Shown: positions 35,257 to 44,150 of the stretch, piece after piece
Layout of the letters: each line of letters opens with the position of its first letter
Position numbering within the stretch: the first letter of the stretch is position 1
NCBI GenBank assembly: GCA_001013295.1
Contig: LAZY01000066.1
Coordinates: 1 to 64,000, forward strand
Direction of reading: 5' to 3'
DNA from: Chryseobacterium indologenes
GTDB lineage: Bacteria > Bacteroidota > Bacteroidia > Flavobacteriales > Weeksellaceae
DNA length: 64,000 bases
Translations under genes and position numbers: made by a program
Notes under the pieces: generated by a model
Told to the model about the DNA's origin: nothing
Seen by the model: only the letters and a program-made list of their open reading frames with translations
The model's database searches: none

Positions 35257-36903
35257 ATGAGAAAAAAAATGATTCTCAGGCTGTCCGTTCTGGCAGTCTT
35301 TCTCACTCTGCTATGGTCGTGCCGGAGTGAAGATTTTACAAAAGCAGAGACCAATCCTCAAAGAAACAATACTGAATTCTTTAAGCACAGATCTTCTTTG
35401 AGTGCAAAAAATACTACCGACTACATCCGTATTCTTGAAGAGTATAACAGAGAAACAGATTTTCTTTCAAAAATGCAGGATCAGAAAGGGATGCCGATCT
35501 GGGATAAGATGTATGTTGTAGAAACTGAAACTGCAACGGGCCTTATGATTCCGCTTTCCTATGATGATGAAACTATGAGTTCTGTGCTTTTTGCCACTTT
35601 AGATGGGAAAAATACAGTGACCGGAGTAAGAGATTATGACAACGCCACTCTGGAGGATATTGTCTATAATCAAAAGATCAGTGTAGAAAACCGCGAAAGT
35701 CTATTCCTGAGCTTTATGCATATGGATAACAGAACTTTTGGGAATGAACAGTTCATAGGAATCCCCAAAGACCTGTTCGTAGGCAAAAAGTCTGACGATG
35801 AATATGGAGTACTATGGGTGAGGGATTTTGCTCCTTCTTCATCAGTAATCACTCAGGAAGCCGGAAAGCTGATGATCATAGAAACCTGTTTTATAGCACT
35901 TCACTGCACTCATCATGGTACTGGTCTTTGTGATGCTGAACAAGGCTGTACTGAATGTGGGACTACATTCTGTACTTATGAAGTGATTGGAACTGCAGAC
36001 AACCCTTTTCCTTCAACCGGAGGAGGAGGAGCAACTGGCGGCGGCGGTGGAGGCGGAAATGCACCGGGGCCTAATGTACCGTCAAACCCTTGTGGTATTG
36101 GAAATACGAGTCCTGCTTTCTATAGGCCTATGCCTGGTTGTGGAGGAGGAGGAACACTTCCCGAGATTGATGATCAATGTGAAAGAACAAGTCCGTCAGT
36201 GAGCCGTGTGAATAATATTTTGCATGCACCCACTATTTCTACAGAAAAAAAAGCGTTAGAAAATCATGCTGCAACTAGCTTTACAGAGTATGGAATGGCA
36301 ATTGTCGGTACAGGATCATCTATTATAGCCCAAGACCCTTATACCGATAATGATCCTTCTAATCCAGGTGGAGTTACAATCACTATTCCAACTCTTGGTG
36401 ATTATCTGGCCTCTGCACACAGTCATCCTGATCACGGAGCGCCTCCTCCATCCGTTAAAGATTTATATTTAACTCTTAAAAACGCCAAAGATTTTATTAC
36501 TTTTCAGTCTTCGTTCGTTTTTAGTTTCAATGGTACAAAATATGCTTTTGTTATAACTGATAGGGACAAAGCAATGGCTTTTTTAGCAGCATACCCTTTT
36601 TTAAATAATACAAACAATGAAGGAAGAATATTTAATGATAAATCAACAGTAGGAAAAGACTTTCTTGAGATACTAGAAAATTATATGACTGGAAGACTTC
36701 CTTCATATTCGGGAAATAGTCAAACTGATGGGTTAGAATCGGCTTATGCTGAAATTTTAAACAAATACGATATGGGAATAAGTATTGCTAAAACAGATAC
36801 AAATGGACAACTTAAACCTCTAAAGTCTGTATCTTTTAAATATACTATTCCAGCATCTGGAGGAAAGAAAATAATAGGCTACAAAGCACAACCTTGTCCT
36901 TAA
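35257..36903 (+). CDS. Lipoprotein with C-terminal JAMM/JAB-like metallopeptidase motif
   Basis: This 548-residue lipoprotein has lipobox LWSC with Cys22 as anchor. Residues 23-200 form a novel N-terminal domain. A Cys/His-rich segment at about 210-235 (ALHCTHHGTGLCDAEQGC and TECGTTFC) is followed by a poly-Gly linker. The C-terminal part has H388-S-H390-P, S399 and D402 in AHSHPDHGAPPPSVKD, the HxH...SxxD zinc motif of JAMM/JAB peptidases, although one residue longer than the usual seven between the second His and Ser. A zinc hydrolase on the surface or periplasmic face is inferred. The downstream small exported genes fit an effector-with-partner arrangement, which is unproven. Confidence 0.78.
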   Translation: MRKKMILRLSVLAVFLTLLWSCRSEDFTKAETNPQRNNTEFFKHRSSLSAKNTTDYIRILEEYNRETDFLSKMQDQKGMPIWDKMYVVETETATGLMIPLSYDDETMSSVLFATLDGKNTVTGVRDYDNATLEDIVYNQKISVENRESLFLSFMHMDNRTFGNEQFIGIPKDLFVGKKSDDEYGVLWVRDFAPSSSVITQEAGKLMIIETCFIALHCTHHGTGLCDAEQGCTECGTTFCTYEVIGTADNPFPSTGGGGATGGGGGGGNAPGPNVPSNPCGIGNTSPAFYRPMPGCGGGGTLPEIDDQCERTSPSVSRVNNILHAPTISTEKKALENHAATSFTEYGMAIVGTGSSIIAQDPYTDNDPSNPGGVTITIPTLGDYLASAHSHPDHGAPPPSVKDLYLTLKNAKDFITFQSSFVFSFNGTKYAFVITDRDKAMAFLAAYPFLNNTNNEGRIFNDKSTVGKDFLEILENYMTGRLPSYSGNSQTDGLESAYAEILNKYDMGISIAKTDTNGQLKPLKSVSFKYTIPASGGKKIIGYKAQPCP

Positions 36904-36931
36904 TGTTTATTTAACCATATATATCATTATT

Positions 36932-37420
36932 ATGAAAACAAAAAAAATATTTATATTTCTGAGTACAATTCTTTTTTTTATTTCTTATAAGTCACAAACG
37001 AGCCAGCCAATAGCCATGGTAGATTATCCTAGTTTTTATAACCAAACAGTAAGTAATTTAAATAATATTATTCCAAATAAAACAAATTATTATAACAATT
37101 CACTTTCAGTTTTTTTACAAAAATTATCCCAAAATAGCTTAATAATACAATCCTATTACCCTGATAGTAGCTACTTGAGATTAATGTTTGTCGGTGACGC
37201 AGAAACAAGATCAGAAATTCGGAAAAAGGATTATGCTAACCCTTATATTGATGTCTATTTTAATCAACCTTTTGATTTTCAGCAGGCAACTACAATTATG
37301 AATCAATATCATTGGTTTTGGAATACGGCATCAGAAAATTTTTATAAAAATTTGATTATTAAAAAAATAGAGTTCTATGATGTAAGTGGGTTAACGGATA
37401 AAGACAGCCCACCTAAATAA
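36932..37420 (+). CDS. Small exported hypothetical protein
   Basis: I do not recognise this 162-residue protein. Signal residues 1-21 (FLSTILFFISYKSQ) suggest export. The mature part is rich in Asn, Tyr and Phe, with segments RLMFVGDAETRSEI, DVYFNQPFDFQQ and QYHWFWNTASENFYKN. It starts 28 bases after the JAMM-like lipoprotein gene, and its base composition is far more AT-rich than the surrounding housekeeping genes. A decayed copy lies directly downstream. It may be an immunity or partner protein of the lipoprotein; that is inferred from order only. Confidence 0.7.
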   Translation: MKTKKIFIFLSTILFFISYKSQTSQPIAMVDYPSFYNQTVSNLNNIIPNKTNYYNNSLSVFLQKLSQNSLIIQSYYPDSSYLRLMFVGDAETRSEIRKKDYANPYIDVYFNQPFDFQQATTIMNQYHWFWNTASENFYKNLIIKKIEFYDVSGLTDKDSPPK

Positions 37421-37430
37421 TTTTTACTCT

Positions 37431-37466
37431 AAAGAATTCCTCAAGGCAACCTTTGGCGAATTCTTT
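37431..37466 (+). terminator. Hairpin after the small exported gene
   Basis: AAAGAATTC (37431-37439) pairs with GAATTCTTT (37458-37466), with a smaller inner stem. A T-poor tail follows, so it is a weak terminator or simply a structural repeat at the edge of the decayed copy. Confidence 0.4.
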
Positions 37467-37469
37467 ATA

Positions 37470-37742
37470 GTATTTCCTAAAAATAAAAACAGATAGCTGA
37501 AGATTATGAAATAATATTTCTTAATGGCTCAGAGAGTGTAATGAAGATATGGCAAAATAATTAAGTTGAAACTCAGATAAAGATCACTTTCCAACAACCT
37601 TATAATTTTGATGTCCCAAACTATTCTTAATTAATACCATTGGCTTTGGAACACGGCCTCAGAAAGTTTATATAAAATTTAATAATCAAATAGATATAAT
37701 TTTGCTATGTAGGAGGTTTAACAAATAAAAGTCAAGTTCCAA
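37470..37742 (+). pseudogene. Decayed duplicate of the small exported gene at 36932
   Basis: Translation in shifting frames gives DYEIIFLNGSES, then KITFQQPYNFD, then YHWLWNTASESLYK and GGLTNKSQVPK, each aligning in order with SYLRLMFVGDAET, DVYFNQPFDFQ, YHWFWNTASENFYK and SGLTDKDSPPK of the intact gene. In-frame stops and at least one frameshift break it, and no start or signal peptide remains. It is therefore an inactivated tandem copy, lacking the first third. Confidence 0.75.
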
Positions 37743-37746
37743 AGTG

Positions 37747-38265
37747 ATGAAATTTATTTTTTCTTTTTTTATAATACTTTATTTTCTTAGTGCTTGTTCT
37801 GTGAGACAAAAATATGTTTCTTACTTTTCAACAGGAATAGAAAATATGAAAACTTTCCCTGCTAATAAAATAGATTCTGCTAAAATTAATATTATAAATA
37901 TAACCGCAAAAAAATCTTTAGAAAAATGTGCAAAACAAAAAGATGTAGAGTGTATAGATGATACAGGTATAATGATTTTGAATGCAGAATTTCCAAAGGG
38001 CATAAGTAACTTTAGAAATGATTTATTTCAAAAATTTAAGCTTCCCAAAAATGTAAGAGAAGGAGAAAATAGAATTCGTATAATTCTAGGTATAAATGAT
38101 AATTTAGAAAGTATAGAGATTCTAAAATATACTGATAAAAACACCAAAAAAGCTATTGAAGATGTTTTTAAAGTGAAAGAACTTAATATCTGGAAATCAG
38201 CAAAGATGTATAATATTCCAGTAAAAGAACAATTTGAAATAAGTATTTTTATAGAAAAGAAATAA
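37747..38265 (+). CDS. Small lipoprotein with TonB-C-terminal-like domain
   Basis: This 172-residue lipoprotein has the signal IILYFLSAC (Cys17 or so). The C-terminal 100 residues resemble a TonB C-terminal fold: AEFPKGISNFRNDLFQKFKLP, RIRIILGINDNLESIEILKY and NIWKSAKMYNIPVKEQFEISIF, matching the FPGG...P, strand-turn-strand, W-x-PA...G-x-PV pattern of that family in degenerate form. It has no transmembrane anchor or proline-rich linker, so it is not a working TonB. I use the ATG at 37747 rather than the GTG one codon upstream. It may be a third partner in the block; role unknown. Confidence 0.68.
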   Translation: MKFIFSFFIILYFLSACSVRQKYVSYFSTGIENMKTFPANKIDSAKINIINITAKKSLEKCAKQKDVECIDDTGIMILNAEFPKGISNFRNDLFQKFKLPKNVREGENRIRIILGINDNLESIEILKYTDKNTKKAIEDVFKVKELNIWKSAKMYNIPVKEQFEISIFIEKK

Positions 38266-38297
38266 AAAAAACCACCGAAACTTCGGTGGTTTTTTTT
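38266..38297. terminator. Bidirectional hairpin terminator
   Basis: AACCACCGAA and TTCGGTGGTT pair, with long A and T tracts on the two sides. It ends both the AT-rich block on the plus strand and accA on the minus strand, overlapping the accA stop. Confidence 0.85.
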
Positions 38298-39252
38298 ATC
38301 CTTTAAATTGCCCCATCGCAATGAATTTGTCCTGTCTTTGAGTTTCAAGCTCCTGTCCTGTAAATTTGGAAAAAGCTTTGATATTTTGTAAGATTGAACT
38401 TTTCAGGTTTAAATATGCCGTCTCAGGATCATATTGAGCGCCTCCAAGCGGTTCTTCAATAATTCCGTCGATGAATTTCTCTCTTAGGGCATCTGCTGGA
38501 GTAAGGTTCAATGCATTGGCTGCATCTTCCTTATGATCCCAGTTTCTCCATAAGATAGAAGAGCAGCTTTCCGGTGCAATTACAGTATACCATGTGTTTT
38601 CCAACATATATACTTTGTTTCCTACACCTATTCCTAATGCTCCACCACTGGCTCCTTCTCCGATGATGTAAGTGAAGATCGGAGTTTTCAGCTGTACCAT
38701 TTCAAAAATATTTCTTGCAATAGCTTCACCCTGTCCTCTCTCTTCAGCTTCCAATCCTGGATAAGCTCCCGGTGTATCTACTAAAGTTACTACAGGGATA
38801 TTGAATTTTTCAGCAAGCTTCATTAGTCTTAAAGCTTTTCTGTATCCTTCAGGATTCGGCATTCCGAATCTTCTGTGCTGCCTTTCTTTAGTCGTCCTTC
38901 CTTTCTGAGTCCCTATGATCATTACTCTCTGACCGTCTAGGGTAATCAATCCTCCAATCATTGCCGGGTCATCAGCGAAATTTCTGTCTCCATGAAGTTC
39001 TAAGAAACTGCCTTTGTCTGCCATTCCGTTGATGTAGTCCAGGGTATAAGGACGATCCGGGTGACGGGACAGTTGTACTCTTTGCCAAGGTGTAAGATTT
39101 TCATAGATTTCTTTTTTCTTTTCCAAAATCTTATCCTCAATCTGGCTGCATGCTAATTTTACATCAACACCACTTTCTTCTCCTACTAAAGAACACGTCT
39201 GGTATTGATCCATCAATTCTTTGATAGGAAGTTCGAAACTTAAATATTCCAT
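38296..39252 (-). CDS. accA: Acetyl-CoA carboxylase carboxyltransferase subunit alpha
   Basis: AccA forms the alpha half of the carboxyltransferase, which moves the carboxyl group from biotin to acetyl-CoA to make malonyl-CoA for fatty acid synthesis. The 318-residue product has the crotonase-fold signatures [25 protein letters not shown] and [17 protein letters not shown], and the [10 protein letters not shown] region. Length is typical. accB and accC are about 15 kb away; accD is not in the window. A -7 box (TACATTTG) is at 39276-39283. Confidence 0.97.
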   Translation of the reverse strand: MEYLSFELPIKELMDQYQTCSLVGEESGVDVKLACSQIEDKILEKKKEIYENLTPWQRVQLSRHPDRPYTLDYINGMADKGSFLELHGDRNFADDPAMIGGLITLDGQRVMIIGTQKGRTTKERQHRRFGMPNPEGYRKALRLMKLAEKFNIPVVTLVDTPGAYPGLEAEERGQGEAIARNIFEMVQLKTPIFTYIIGEGASGGALGIGVGNKVYMLENTWYTVIAPESCSSILWRNWDHKEDAANALNLTPADALREKFIDGIIEEPLGGAQYDPETAYLNLKSSILQNIKAFSKFTGQELETQRQDKFIAMGQFKG

Positions 39253-39275
39253 TTCTTGAAGTAAATTAAATCTTT

Positions 39276-39283
39276 CAAATGTA
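39276..39283 (-). promoter_or_regulatory. -7 box (TACATTTG) of accA
   Basis: A perfect TAnnTTTG on the minus strand, 23 bases before the accA ATG and inside the short gap to gltX, so accA can be transcribed on its own. Confidence 0.5.
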
Positions 39284-39301
39284 TGAAAAATTATGGTAAT
39301 T

Positions 39302-40810
39302 CTATTTAAAATTATTTACAGCATTGCTTATTCTGGCGATACTTTCCTCTTTACCAATGATTTCCAGAATATCCGGAACGTCTGGGCCTTTCAATTCTCC
39401 TACCAAAGATAAACGAAGCGGCATCATTACTTTACCCATTCCCAAACCTTTGTTTTCTGCAAAATCATGCATGGTCTGCTTTAATGTTTCAGCAACAAAG
39501 TCTGTAGATTCAAATACAGTAGCCAATTCTCCTAAAATAGCAGAAGTCTCGTCATTCCATGCTTTTTTAGAGGCTTTTTCATCGTAAGAAGTCGGAGCTT
39601 CAAAGAAGAATTTTCCGTTTTCATAGATGTCTTTCGGAAAAGTAGCTCTTTCTTTCATCAGAGGAATTACTTTTAATAGCTTATCATCAGATGCATTGGA
39701 TAAATCAAGTCCTGAATTTTTAAGCATGTCAAGAAGCTCTTCGTCAGATTTCATCTGAATATACTGATGGTTGAACCATTCTGATTTTTCTTTACTGAAT
39801 CTAGCTCCTGCCTTATGAACTTTATGAAGATCAAATTCTTTAATCATTTCATCCAGAGGCAGAATTTCTTTATCATCAGCAGGTGACCATCCTAACAATG
39901 CTACCATATTGATAAAAGCATCAGGAAGATAGCCATTTTCTCTGTATCCTTTGGAAACTACTCCTGTCGCAGGATCTTTGAAATCAAGTGGAAATACCGG
40001 GAACCCGAATTTATCACCGTCTCTTTTGCTTAGTTTTCCTTTTCCTTCAGGCTTCAGGATCAGAGAAAGGTGTGCAAACTGAGGTGCTTCCCAACCCATT
40101 GCTTCATATAATAAAGTATGTAATCCTAAAGATGGCAGCCATTCTTCACCACGGATCACGTGTGAGATTTCCATTTCGTGGTCATCAATGATGTTGGCGA
40201 AATGGTAAGTTGGCATTCCGTCATTTTTTACCAGAACTTTATCATCTAATGTATTGGTATTCACAGCAGATTTTCCACGGATGATGTCTTCAAGATTCAA
40301 TACTCTGTCTACAGGCATTTTGAATCTTACCACATAAGGCGTCTTTTCTGCCAATAATTTTTGAACTTCCTCTTCAGAAAGAGCAAGACTGTTTCTCAGG
40401 CTGTTTCTTGTTTTATTATCATAAGAGAAAACCTCACCTCTGGCTTCGTAGTCTGCACGTACCGCATCCAATTCTTCTGCCGTGTCAAAAGCGATGTAAG
40501 CATAATCTGTCTTCAGGATCTGTTCCGTATATCTGTCATAGATGTCTCTTCTTTCAGATTGTCTGTAAGGAGCAAATTTCCCCCCTTTCTTAGGACTCTC
40601 ATCCGGGATGATTCCACACCATTCTAAAGCTTCTTCAATGTATTCTTCAGCTCCCTCTACGTATCTGGCGGTATCTGTATCTTCAATTCTCAATACAAAT
40701 TCTCCCCCCTGATTTTTCGCAAAAAGGTAATCATATAATGCGGTTCTTACGCCTCCCAAATGTAAAGGTCCTGTAGGACTTGGAGCAAAACGTACTCTTA
40801 CTTTCTCCAT
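39302..40810 (-). CDS. gltX: Glutamate--tRNA ligase
   Basis: GltX charges tRNA-Glu. The 502-residue class I synthetase has the HIGH-equivalent HLGG in [22 protein letters not shown] and the KMSKS-equivalent KLSKRDGD near residue 255, plus the anticodon-binding C-terminal domain. No zinc motif of the E. coli type is obvious. A -7 box (TAAATTTG) at 40828-40835 lies 17 bases before the ATG. accA follows with 49 bases between. Confidence 0.97.
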   Translation of the reverse strand: MEKVRVRFAPSPTGPLHLGGVRTALYDYLFAKNQGGEFVLRIEDTDTARYVEGAEEYIEEALEWCGIIPDESPKKGGKFAPYRQSERRDIYDRYTEQILKTDYAYIAFDTAEELDAVRADYEARGEVFSYDNKTRNSLRNSLALSEEEVQKLLAEKTPYVVRFKMPVDRVLNLEDIIRGKSAVNTNTLDDKVLVKNDGMPTYHFANIIDDHEMEISHVIRGEEWLPSLGLHTLLYEAMGWEAPQFAHLSLILKPEGKGKLSKRDGDKFGFPVFPLDFKDPATGVVSKGYRENGYLPDAFINMVALLGWSPADDKEILPLDEMIKEFDLHKVHKAGARFSKEKSEWFNHQYIQMKSDEELLDMLKNSGLDLSNASDDKLLKVIPLMKERATFPKDIYENGKFFFEAPTSYDEKASKKAWNDETSAILGELATVFESTDFVAETLKQTMHDFAENKGLGMGKVMMPLRLSLVGELKGPDVPDILEIIGKEESIARISNAVNNFK

Positions 40811-40827
40811 TTCAATTAAAATTTTTG

Positions 40828-40835
40828 CAAATTTA
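40828..40835 (-). promoter_or_regulatory. -7 box (TAAATTTG) of gltX
   Basis: A perfect TAnnTTTG on the minus strand, 17 bases before the gltX start. Confidence 0.5.
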
Positions 40836-40875
40836 CTTAAAATTATGCGTTTACGAGATGATTTATGAGTTTGTA

Positions 40876-40906
40876 TTGGCTTTTTTGAAGTTAATCTCTA
40901 CATTTG
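40876..40906 (+). promoter_or_regulatory. Promoter of the rightward glycan arm: TTG-N20-TACATTTG
   Basis: TTG at 40876-40878 and TACATTTG at 40899-40906 are separated by 20 bases. It lies about 25 bases before the small ORF at 40931 and drives the three glycosyltransferase genes that follow. Confidence 0.6.
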
Positions 40907-40930
40907 TATTCATTAAGAACACGCAGAATT

Positions 40931-41068
40931 ATGCTAGAAATCGGCGAAAAACCCTTTGGGGAATATTGTGTATTGCTGAATGAGGAGTGCTCCGGAATTT
41001 ATTTTGGTGAGACGGGTAGGGTAAGACGTGAAGATCATGACAATAGAAAAAAATCTGATGAAGAATAA
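40931..41068 (+). CDS. Short ORF (45 aa) at the head of the glycosyltransferase arm
   Basis: This ATG-started frame encodes 45 residues (LEIGEKPFGEYCVLLNEECS, then GIYFGETGRVRREDHDN) and ends in TAA overlapping the next gene's probable ATG. It begins about 25 bases after a well-formed -7 box, and coding through this short gap is otherwise absent. It could be a real small protein or a translated leader that couples ribosomes into the glycosyltransferase. I recognise no family. Confidence 0.4.
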   Translation: MLEIGEKPFGEYCVLLNEECSGIYFGETGRVRREDHDNRKKSDEE

Positions 41069-42227
41069 TATTTCGCTGTTAATCGGCCTGAAAAACAACC
41101 TTGAGTATTCAAAAAGGTGTTATCATTCCATAAGAGAAAACTATCCGGATACAGAGATCGTCTTTGTAAGCTACGGAAGCTCAGACGGAACTCATGAATG
41201 GCTGGATTCTTTACAGGATCAAAATCTGGTTTATTTTTCCAATGCAGAGGAGAAAACACTTTCAGATACTTATAATAAAGCTATAGAAATTGCGACCAAA
41301 GACTATATCTGTTTTTTACACAATGATATGGTAATCGGACGGAATTTTCTGTCTTCTCTTGAAAAAGTATTGCCGGAAAACAATCTGGTATACTATAAAG
41401 TAATCGAACCTCCTATTTTTGCTTCAGACAAAAGACTGTGGAAAGAAATCCAGGATTTCGGAAGTGATTTTGAGACCTTTCAGTTCGACGAGTTTTTTCA
41501 GTTTGAAAATAATCAGGAACACCAAAAAGGAGAGTATACCCAGGATGTAAGCTTTTTCCTTGCTGCTAAAAAAGAAGTTCTGGTAAAGATCAACGGACTT
41601 GATCCGCTTTTCAAACCGATGTTCTGTGAAGATGATGATCTTATTTTAAGAGTAAGAATGTCCGGAGAAAAGACTTTTGTATGTCCGGATGCTCTGGTGT
41701 ACCATTTCGTAAGCAAAACTTCAAGGTTTTCTGAAGAGTTTCAGAACAAAACCCGCAAAATTGAAGAAAGCTCACTACGTAATTTCATACGAAAATGGGG
41801 ATTCTCAAACCAATCGAAGACCAAAAAGAAACTTCAGTATGGACTGGTATTGGAAAATCCTACTGATGAAGCGATAAGAGAACTGGAGATATTTGTAGAT
41901 CACATTTATTCAGATTATAATGCGGCTTCTTATATTGCAGGTGAGCAACAAAATACAAAGATTGATTTAAAAGAAAAATTCAGGACTAAAAATGCAGAAG
42001 TGACCGATGATGTCATCATCAGATTTGATGCTCAGAAACTTGTTGATAAAAACAGATATACTTTCAGAAACCTTGCTGATTGTATTGAAGATAAAAAGAA
42101 CTCGGAAAGAAATATTTTTGACAAACTTTTCGGAAAACCAAATCATTTTAAAATCAATAACCTGAAGTTTGAAATACAGAAAGATCAGTCTTACGAACAA
42201 CAATTAATAATCAGAAAAAATGTTTGA
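41058..42227 (+). CDS. Family 2 glycosyltransferase
   Basis: This 389-residue GT-A enzyme starts with the typical beta-alpha unit (NNISLLIGLKNNLEYSKRC) and SYGSSDGTHEWL. The metal-binding position is HNDM in place of DxD, and the later acidic motif is FCEDDDLILR near residue 200. The C-terminal 150 residues are an extra domain of unknown role. In-frame alternative starts lie at 41028 (GTG) and 41037. It overlaps the next gene by eight bases. It probably transfers a sugar in surface polysaccharide or glycoprotein assembly; donor and acceptor are unknown. Confidence 0.85.
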   Translation: MKNNISLLIGLKNNLEYSKRCYHSIRENYPDTEIVFVSYGSSDGTHEWLDSLQDQNLVYFSNAEEKTLSDTYNKAIEIATKDYICFLHNDMVIGRNFLSSLEKVLPENNLVYYKVIEPPIFASDKRLWKEIQDFGSDFETFQFDEFFQFENNQEHQKGEYTQDVSFFLAAKKEVLVKINGLDPLFKPMFCEDDDLILRVRMSGEKTFVCPDALVYHFVSKTSRFSEEFQNKTRKIEESSLRNFIRKWGFSNQSKTKKKLQYGLVLENPTDEAIRELEIFVDHIYSDYNAASYIAGEQQNTKIDLKEKFRTKNAEVTDDVIIRFDAQKLVDKNRYTFRNLADCIEDKKNSERNIFDKLFGKPNHFKINNLKFEIQKDQSYEQQLIIRKNV

Positions 42228-42864
42228 TTTTTTAAAACCCATAACGATTACTTACGGGATCACTGTCTGTAATGAACACAAGGAACTCAAAATCCTTTTA
42301 GATATACTATTGCCGTTGATTGATAAGAACGATGAAGTTCTCATCTTGAGGGATGTCACCAACCCTGATCAGAAAGTAGGCGAGCTTTTAGATTCTTATA
42401 AGTCTAAAATAAATGTAATAGAAGCAAAACTGAACGGAGATTTTGCCACTTTTAAAAACAGGCTGATTGAAAATGCAAAATCCAGATACCTGTTCCAGAT
42501 CGATGCTGATGAATATCCTACGGAGCATTTCATTAAAACATTGAAACCTTATCTGAAAAAAGAAAAAAGTGTGGAAATGTTTTTCGTTCCGAGAATCAAT
42601 ATTGTGGAAGGTATCACAGATGAATATGTGAAGCAGATGGGCTGGGAAATAAATGAAGAAGGATACATCAACTTTCCGGATTATCAGGCAAGAATTATCA
42701 AAAACAATAAGAAGATTTTCTGGAAAAATAAAGTACATGAAGTGCTTTACGGCAATAAAAATTTTACAGAAGTACCCAAAAAGTATGAACTGTCATTGAT
42801 CCACAAGAAGAATATTGAAAGGCAGAAGATGCAGAATGATTTTTATGAAACCCTGGAAGATTAA
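42220..42864 (+). CDS. Small GT2-like glycosyltransferase
   Basis: This 214-residue GT-A-fold protein has a start TITYGITVCNEHKELKILLDILLP and a DxD-type motif FQIDADEYPTE at about residues 90-100. It is shorter than usual and lacks any membrane segment, so it may be a compact or soluble enzyme. It overlaps the previous gene by eight bases and is followed after 20 bases by a GT4-type enzyme. Confidence 0.8.
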   Translation: MFDFLKPITITYGITVCNEHKELKILLDILLPLIDKNDEVLILRDVTNPDQKVGELLDSYKSKINVIEAKLNGDFATFKNRLIENAKSRYLFQIDADEYPTEHFIKTLKPYLKKEKSVEMFFVPRINIVEGITDEYVKQMGWEINEEGYINFPDYQARIIKNNKKIFWKNKVHEVLYGNKNFTEVPKKYELSLIHKKNIERQKMQNDFYETLED

Positions 42865-42884
42865 TCCGTTGAATGATTTAAAAA

Positions 42885-44150
42885 ATGAGAATGGCAGATT
42901 TAGGAATTAACGTTTTTGGATTTATTAATGGTGAGTTTGGCATCGCTGAAGCGACAAGGCTGAACTGTAAAGCAATACAGACGGTAGGCGTTCCGATCAG
43001 TCTGATCAATTATAACGTGAATACCAATCACAACAATAATGATCTTACTTTTACAGAATTCTCCGATCATGCACCGTACCCGATCAATCTGATCCAGATT
43101 TCACCGTCTGAGACTCCGAACTTTTTTGATTATTTTGATCATTCTTTCTTTAAAGATAAATACAATATTCTTTATATGGCCTGGGAGTCCGAGACGATTC
43201 CTGAAGATTATGTGATGAATATGAACCTCTTTGATGAGATCTGGACACCCTCCACGTACTGCAAAGAATGTATTGAAAAATATGTGGGACTTCCGGTACG
43301 GGTGATTCCGCATCCTATCAATATCGATTTAAAAGAGACTGATGATGAAGAGGCTCTGAACTTTTATAACAAGGATCTTTTTAATTTTCTTTTCATCTTT
43401 GATTACAACAGTTCCATAGACCGAAAAAATGTCATCAATCTGATCAAAGTTTTCAGAGAAACTTTTGACAAAGGAGAAAACAATGCATTCTTGACGATCA
43501 AAACATCGAGATCCCAGAAGTTTCCTTCCGAAAAAGAGCAGATTCTGCAGGCTATCGGGGATTCAAAAAAGATAAAGATCGTTGAAAAGATTTTTGATAA
43601 AAATGCACTGAACTATGTGATCAGCAACTGTGATAGCTACATTTCCCTGCACAGATCCGAAGGTTTCGGACTTACGATGGCGGAGGCGATGTATTTCAGC
43701 AAACCGGTTATTGCTACAGGATATTCAGGAAACCTTGAATTCATGAACGAAGAAAATAGTTTTCTGGTTTCAGCGGAAGTGATTGCTTCAGATTCTAATG
43801 TGATCAATTATGCCGCCAATACGGTTTGGTCTGAGCCTTCACTGCAGGAAGCGGCCACCTTTTTAAAAATGGTGTATGAAGGAAAAGAGCCGGTACAGGA
43901 AAAGGCGGTAAAAGGACGTGAAACCATCGTGAATGATCTTTCCCTGAAAAGAGTAGGGGAACTGATTAAAAGCAGATGTGAGGAGCTTTTTGCGGAGAAA
44001 AGAATTGAGCAGAATAAATCCACACTGATCAAACTTTATGTGGAAAACATCTTATTGAAAAAAGATCTCAGGATTTATAAGAAAAGTGCTCCTATTCAGT
44101 TTATCTATAACATCAAAATGTATTTCAGAAATAGAAAAGGCAGGAAGTAA
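42885..44150 (+). CDS. Family 4 (GT-B) glycosyltransferase
   Basis: This 421-residue GT-B enzyme has an N-terminal domain with NVFGFINGEFGIAEATRLN and ILYMAWESETIPEDYV, and a C-terminal nucleotide-sugar domain with the EX7E region SLHRSEGFGLTMAEAMYFSKPVIATGYSGN. It is a paralog of the convergent gene at 44151, sharing the same N-terminal motif and C-terminal glycine loop. Both ATG at 42885 and 42891 are possible. Its stop and that of the convergent gene are adjacent and share a hairpin. Confidence 0.9.
   Translation: MRMADLGINVFGFINGEFGIAEATRLNCKAIQTVGVPISLINYNVNTNHNNNDLTFTEFSDHAPYPINLIQISPSETPNFFDYFDHSFFKDKYNILYMAWESETIPEDYVMNMNLFDEIWTPSTYCKECIEKYVGLPVRVIPHPINIDLKETDDEEALNFYNKDLFNFLFIFDYNSSIDRKNVINLIKVFRETFDKGENNAFLTIKTSRSQKFPSEKEQILQAIGDSKKIKIVEKIFDKNALNYVISNCDSYISLHRSEGFGLTMAEAMYFSKPVIATGYSGNLEFMNEENSFLVSAEVIASDSNVINYAANTVWSEPSLQEAATFLKMVYEGKEPVQEKAVKGRETIVNDLSLKRVGELIKSRCEELFAEKRIEQNKSTLIKLYVENILLKKDLRIYKKSAPIQFIYNIKMYFRNRKGRK

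Noticed and set aside
35257-36903. Reading the JAMM-like lipoprotein as a plain hypothetical lipoprotein
   Set aside because: The HxH-P, S and D residues occur in the right order in one short segment, which is unlikely to be chance, though the spacing is one residue longer than typical.
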